A stretch of DNA of 9,025 nucleotides, taken from Ruminococcus flavefaciens. Lineage in GTDB: Bacteria; Bacillota; Clostridia; Oscillospirales; Ruminococcaceae. The stretch lies in the NCBI GenBank assembly GCA_002371825.1, contig DFHF01000044.1, forward strand, positions 1-9,025, given 5' to 3'. Under the pieces are notes generated by a model, which was not told where the DNA came from, searched no databases, and was given only the letters and a program-made list of their open reading frames with translations. This document shows positions 6,417 to 9,025 of this stretch, piece after piece (position 1 is the stretch's first letter; every line of letters begins with the position of its first letter). Both the position numbers and the translations under genes were made by a program.

Positions 6417-6884
6417 ATGGAGATAACAGTAGCATCAAGAGGAAACAGATATACCGTAGAAGACAAAAACCAGAGGACTATCTATACCATAAAGAAGAAG
6501 GGCTTCGGTCAGCGATATATCATACTGGATATGAATAACTATAACCTGTATACTCTTATCCAGACCGGAGACGAGAGAAGACCTTTCTTCACTATCGTCC
6601 TCAATGACGACACCTTCCTGAAAATGGAATGCAAGTCCATGTTCCTTGACCCGACTATAACCGCAGTCGGAAAGAATATGAAGTATGAGCTCCGCAGCAA
6701 GGACAGGAAGAATTTTGAGATAATCTTCAACGATAATAACGTCGGAAAGCTTGAGACCAAGACCGGCGTAACAGGGGATCTTCAGTATGATATAGACATC
6801 GATAACAAGGCTTTCGATGACTATATCCCGCTTTTCGCTGTTGCTGTAGACAGAGCCTTCGGCGAAATGAATAAGACGAAATAA
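6417..6884 (+). CDS. LURP-one-like (tubby-fold) protein
   Basis: The 155-residue product is soluble and rich in alternating beta-strand pattern, with an amphipathic C-terminal helix (DDYIPLFAVAVDRAFGEM, about 134-151). The opening RYTVEDKNQRTIYTIKKKGF (11-30), the repeated short strands and the single hydrophobic final helix are the layout of the LURP-one-related fold (kin to phospholipid scramblase and tubby domains). This is recognised by pattern, not by a search. Bacterial members have no agreed function. The start at 6417 is preferred to the in-frame ATG at 6411, because GGAGG at 6405-6409 lies seven bases from the former and one from the latter. It sits two bases after argD and 22 before argF, so it is cotranscribed with both. 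Confidence 0.6.
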   Translation: MEITVASRGNRYTVEDKNQRTIYTIKKKGFGQRYIILDMNNYNLYTLIQTGDERRPFFTIVLNDDTFLKMECKSMFLDPTITAVGKNMKYELRSKDRKNFEIIFNDNNVGKLETKTGVTGDLQYDIDIDNKAFDDYIPLFAVAVDRAFGEMNKTK

Positions 6885-6906
6885 CACCCACGAAAGGATA
6901 AATATA

Positions 6907-7815
6907 ATGAAGCACTTACTTAAAATGCTGGATCTCAGCACAGAAGAGATAATCGATATACTGAACCTTGCCGATCAGCTCAAGTATGAACTGAAGCACG
7001 GCATCCCGCATCCTCACCTCAAGGGCAAGACACTGGGAATGATATTCCAGAAGGCTTCTACCCGTACCCGTGTATCCTTTGAGACAGGTATGTACCAGCT
7101 GGGCGGATACCCGCTGTTCCTCTCCTCAAATGACCTCCAGATAGGCCGTGGAGAGCCGGTACAGGATACAGCCCGTGTACTTTCACGCTACCTTGACGGC
7201 ATAATGATCCGTACCTTCGAGCAGAAGGAAGTAGAGGATCTTGCTGAATATGGCAGCATCCCGATAATCAACGGCCTCACAGACTTCTGTCATCCCTGTC
7301 AGGTACTGGCAGACCTTATGACTATCCGTGAGTTCAAGGGCAGCTTTGACGGCCTTAAAATGTGCTTTATCGGTGACGGAAACAATATGGCCAACTCACT
7401 TATCGTCGGCGGACTTAAAGTCGGCATGAGCGTTTCTATCGCTTGCCCTGACGACTACCAGCCCCCTAAGGAGATACTTGATTTTGCCAAGGAGTACGGC
7501 GATAAGTTCCAGATGACAAATGTTCCCGCAGAGGCTGCAAAGGACGCAGATGTCCTCATTACAGACGTATGGGCTTCCATGGGACAGGAGGGCGAAGCTG
7601 AAAAGCGTAAGAAGGCATTCGCCGGATATCAGATAAATGATGACCTTATGGCTGTTGCTCATGAGGACGCAATGGTGCTCCATTGTCTCCCTGCACACCG
7701 TGAGGAAGAGATAACTGAGAAGGTATTCGAGGGCCACGCAAACGAGATCTTCGAGGAGGCAGAGAATCGTCTCCACGCTCAGAAGGCCGTTATGGTCAAG
7801 CTTATGGCAGACTGA
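6907..7815 (+). CDS. argF: Ornithine carbamoyltransferase
   Basis: Transfers the carbamoyl group from carbamoyl phosphate to ornithine, making citrulline, as a cytosolic trimer. The 302-residue length is normal. STRTR (51-55) binds carbamoyl phosphate. The family's FHPCQ appears as FCHPCQVLADL (127-137), keeping His129, Pro130 and Gln132. DVWASMGQE (220-228) is the ornithine-binding SMG loop. HCLPAHR (259-265) carries the catalytic Cys260 and tells it apart from aspartate carbamoyltransferase. A catabolic ArcB role is possible in principle, but the biosynthetic operon makes ArgF far more likely. AAAGGA at 6893-6898, eight bases before ATG, fixes the start. It is the last gene before the terminator at 7858. 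Confidence 0.97.
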   Translation: MKHLLKMLDLSTEEIIDILNLADQLKYELKHGIPHPHLKGKTLGMIFQKASTRTRVSFETGMYQLGGYPLFLSSNDLQIGRGEPVQDTARVLSRYLDGIMIRTFEQKEVEDLAEYGSIPIINGLTDFCHPCQVLADLMTIREFKGSFDGLKMCFIGDGNNMANSLIVGGLKVGMSVSIACPDDYQPPKEILDFAKEYGDKFQMTNVPAEAAKDADVLITDVWASMGQEGEAEKRKKAFAGYQINDDLMAVAHEDAMVLHCLPAHREEEITEKVFEGHANEIFEEAENRLHAQKAVMVKLMAD

Positions 7816-7857
7816 GCAAGTGTTTGAAAAGCTGCATAAGGATATAGGTATACATAG

Positions 7858-7884
7858 GCGGACAGATTATTTCTGTCCGCTTTT
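7858..7884 (+). terminator. Intrinsic terminator of the arg operon
   Basis: GCGGACAG and CTGTCCGC form a perfect eight-pair stem (nine with the inner A-T), with a five-base loop, followed at once by TTTT. It begins 42 bases after the argF stop and is the only hairpin in the window with a classic T-run, so it marks the end of the operon. Confidence 0.9.
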
Positions 7885-7907
7885 AAATAATGATATGAGG
7901 GAACACG

Positions 7908-8429
7908 ATGAAAGAGATAAGTATATTGTACAAGCCTGAGGAGATATACTCACTCAGAATATTATTTACAATATGCGGAGCGCTTTTGCTGTTTTTGCCG
8001 GTACATATACTTGGTATGAAGCTATGGGGCTGCTATGCACTGATATTTCTGGCGGCATTTGCGTTTCTGTTGTTTTATGTCGGATTCAAAAAAACAATAG
8101 TAAGATACGATGAGAGCAGAATATGCTGGAAATGGTTCTGGAAGAAGTATGACATAGAAATGTCAAGGGTAAAAAGCTTCAGCCATGCCATAAAGCGCTA
8201 TCCAAGGAAGAATCATACAGAATACTGGGCGGAGCTCAAATTTAATATGAGCTATGGCGAAGGGGCACTGAAATATATCTGCCTGAGAGCGGAGCCGGAG
8301 ATTGTATCCGGAGGAACAAATGACAAAGAAATAGAGGATACAGCTATAATCGAAATATATGAGCATTTTGCCAAGCTATACCCTGAAAAGGCAAAGGGAG
8401 AGATCAAATATGATAAGCATTGTATATAA
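7908..8429 (+). CDS. Two-helix membrane protein with C-terminal cytoplasmic domain, unknown family
   Basis: No family recognised. The 173-residue product has two hydrophobic segments at about 17-36 and 40-59. A roughly 110-residue polar domain follows that begins with short strands (KKTIVRYDESRICWKWFWKKYDI) and ends in a helix (IIEIYEHFAKLYPEKA). The layout of two helices, a strand-rich domain and a final helix resembles the PH-like protein at 3562, but the 'vTdkR' motif is missing, so kinship is only a guess. GAGGGA (7897-7902) lies five bases before the ATG. It starts 23 bases after the arg terminator and has no clear promoter of its own; read-through or a weak promoter would be needed. It looks somewhat richer in A and T than the arg genes. 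Confidence 0.7.
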   Translation: MKEISILYKPEEIYSLRILFTICGALLLFLPVHILGMKLWGCYALIFLAAFAFLLFYVGFKKTIVRYDESRICWKWFWKKYDIEMSRVKSFSHAIKRYPRKNHTEYWAELKFNMSYGEGALKYICLRAEPEIVSGGTNDKEIEDTAIIEIYEHFAKLYPEKAKGEIKYDKHCI

Positions 8430-8485
8430 AAGAGAATTCCTCTGCCAGCTGTTGACAGCTCAAAAAATGCAATCATAGGCGTATC

Positions 8486-8493
8486 GAGGTGAT
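8486..8493 (+). promoter_or_regulatory. Long ribosome binding site of the DUF3592-like gene
   Basis: GAGGTGAT is an eight-base match to the anti-Shine-Dalgarno end of 16S rRNA, three to five bases from the ATG at 8497. It supports that start, and no earlier in-frame start was found. Confidence 0.7.
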
Positions 8494-8496
8494 AAA

Positions 8497-8874
8497 ATGA
8501 AAGACATAATATGGGGGATAATAGGCCTCATAATAGCCGCCGTGGGAGCGGTCTATCTTCTGAAACAGCTTCATTTAAAGAAGCATGGAAGAGTGGTGCT
8601 TGCGGAGGTCGTGAAGGTGACGGAGAAGAAAAAGAACACATATGTCCACACTCTCCGGTTCGAGCTTGACGGAAAGACTATCGAGCAGGACGACCGGACA
8701 GGCTACAGTCAGCCCTTCAAAGAGGGAGAAACTCAGCTGATCGTTATTGATCCCGAAAAGCCGGAGGAGTTCGAGTTTGAAGGTGACCTTAAAAAGAATA
8801 TGACAATGGCAGGAGCACTGATCGCAGTAGCGCTGGTGTTCTCTCTGAGGTGGCTCATAATGGGTCTGAAATGA
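8497..8874 (+). CDS. DUF3592-like membrane protein
   Basis: The 125-residue product has a transmembrane segment at about 4-23 and a beta-rich domain at about 30-98. A second transmembrane segment follows at about 102-121. The domain opens with GRVVLAEVVKV and continues with TYVHTLRFELDGKTI and the closing phrase FKEGETQLIVIDPEKPEEFEF. That order, including 'G....v.YdP..P', is the usual build of DUF3592 proteins, whose function is unknown. It is the second of two small membrane genes between the arg terminator and the promoter at 8925; 67 bases separate them. No terminator is seen after it. Confidence 0.7.
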   Translation: MKDIIWGIIGLIIAAVGAVYLLKQLHLKKHGRVVLAEVVKVTEKKKNTYVHTLRFELDGKTIEQDDRTGYSQPFKEGETQLIVIDPEKPEEFEFEGDLKKNMTMAGALIAVALVFSLRWLIMGLK

Positions 8875-8902
8875 GCAGTGGCAAAATATACAAAAAACTG
8901 GA

Positions 8903-8917
8903 AATAATGTGATTATT
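8903..8917 (+). repeat. AT-only palindrome just upstream of the -35 box
   Basis: AATAAT, a GTG spacer and ATTATT make a perfect inverted repeat ending seven bases before the -35 box at 8925. The stretch from about 8901 to 8924 is AT-rich, as UP elements are. It could be a UP element bound by the RNA polymerase alpha subunit, or an operator, or chance in AT-rich DNA. Confidence 0.4.
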
Positions 8918-8924
8918 CTTTTAG

Positions 8925-8953
8925 TTGACAAATGGCAAAACCCATGCTATAAT
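8925..8953 (+). promoter_or_regulatory. Full-consensus promoter, probably for an rRNA operon
   Basis: TTGACA (8925-8930), a 17-base spacer and TATAAT (8948-8953) match the housekeeping sigma consensus at every position, and TGC before the -10 makes it an extended -10 as well. Such perfect promoters are rare and typical of stable RNA genes. Transcription would start about seven bases downstream, at G8960; initiation with GTP is common for rRNA promoters of Firmicutes. No open reading frame with a ribosome binding site follows within the window. Confidence 0.85.
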
Positions 8954-8959
8954 ATAAAA

Positions 8960-9025
8960 GTCGCTTGACGAGGTAAACGAAAAGTTGAAACGACAGCGAT
9001 AAACAGCATCTTGAAAACCAAACAA
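8960..9025 (+). other. Leader of a probable rRNA operon (16S gene beyond the window)
   Basis: The last 66 bases contain no coding frame. GTCGCT at the likely transcript start can pair with AGCGAT (8995-9000), one of the pairs being G-U. CATCTTGAAAACCAAACAA (9007-9025) closely resembles the 'CTTTGAAAACTGAACAA' text with a boxA-like part that precedes 16S and 23S genes in many Firmicutes, where it recruits the Nus antitermination factors. A stable RNA operon of another kind, such as tRNAs, is the alternative. Confidence 0.6.

Noticed and set aside
7824..7854. TTGAAA and TATACA as a promoter between argF and the terminator
   Set aside because: The 19-base spacer and a poor -10 box make it weak, and transcription would begin inside the terminator stem.
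8452..8481. Possible promoter for the DUF3592-like gene, with a consensus TTGACA at 8452-8457
   Set aside because: The bases 16-18 further on (ATAGGC region) do not resemble a -10 box, and the TTGACA is part of a short AGCTG/CAGCT hairpin.
1..9025. CRISPR array, transposon ends, phage genes or tRNA genes
   Set aside because: No regularly spaced repeats, transposase or integrase motifs, or cloverleaf sequences were found on either strand.

Overview
The window is most of an arginine biosynthesis operon, and all of its genes lie on the + strand. The order is argH (3' part only), argC, argJ, argB, argD, argF, with small non-arginine genes set between several of them. The proteins, the strong AGGAGG-type ribosome binding sites, the moderate base composition and the many ATA, AGA and AAG codons suggest a clostridial Firmicute. 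Ruminococcus or a close relative in the Oscillospiraceae is my best guess, from general look only.

Layout. Bases 1-435 encode the C-terminal third of argininosuccinate lyase. A small two-helix membrane protein with an eight-lysine tail overlaps its stop codon (435-695). argC of the uncommon short class follows (712-1659). Next is a gene resembling the CdiI_2 family of immunity proteins (1805-2221). argJ (2298-3551) is closely followed by a membrane protein with a PH-like domain (3562-4107). A 119-base gap with two weak hairpins leads to argB (4227-5093). argD (5236-6414) has its own promoter and a hairpin leader. A LURP-one-like gene (6417-6884) joins it to argF (6907-7815), which ends in a clear intrinsic terminator (7858-7884). 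Beyond that are two more small membrane proteins, one of unknown family (7908-8429) and one DUF3592-like (8497-8874). The last 100 bases hold a full-consensus promoter and a leader whose sequence looks like the start of a ribosomal RNA operon, with the 16S gene expected just outside the window.

How the genes work together. ArgJ recycles the acetyl group from N-acetylornithine to glutamate, so the pathway is the cyclic one. ArgB phosphorylates N-acetylglutamate, ArgC reduces it, ArgD transaminates it, ArgJ releases ornithine, ArgF makes citrulline, and ArgG (not seen, probably upstream) with ArgH makes arginine. ArgB has the extra N-terminal helix of arginine-inhibited kinases, which fits control at the second step of a cyclic pathway.

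I see no clearly new multi-gene system. The points most worth a second look are the lone CdiI-like gene inside the operon, the regular interleaving of small membrane-linked genes with arg genes, the separate argD promoter with its hairpin, and the rRNA-type promoter at the right edge. No phage, transposon, CRISPR array or tRNA gene is visible.
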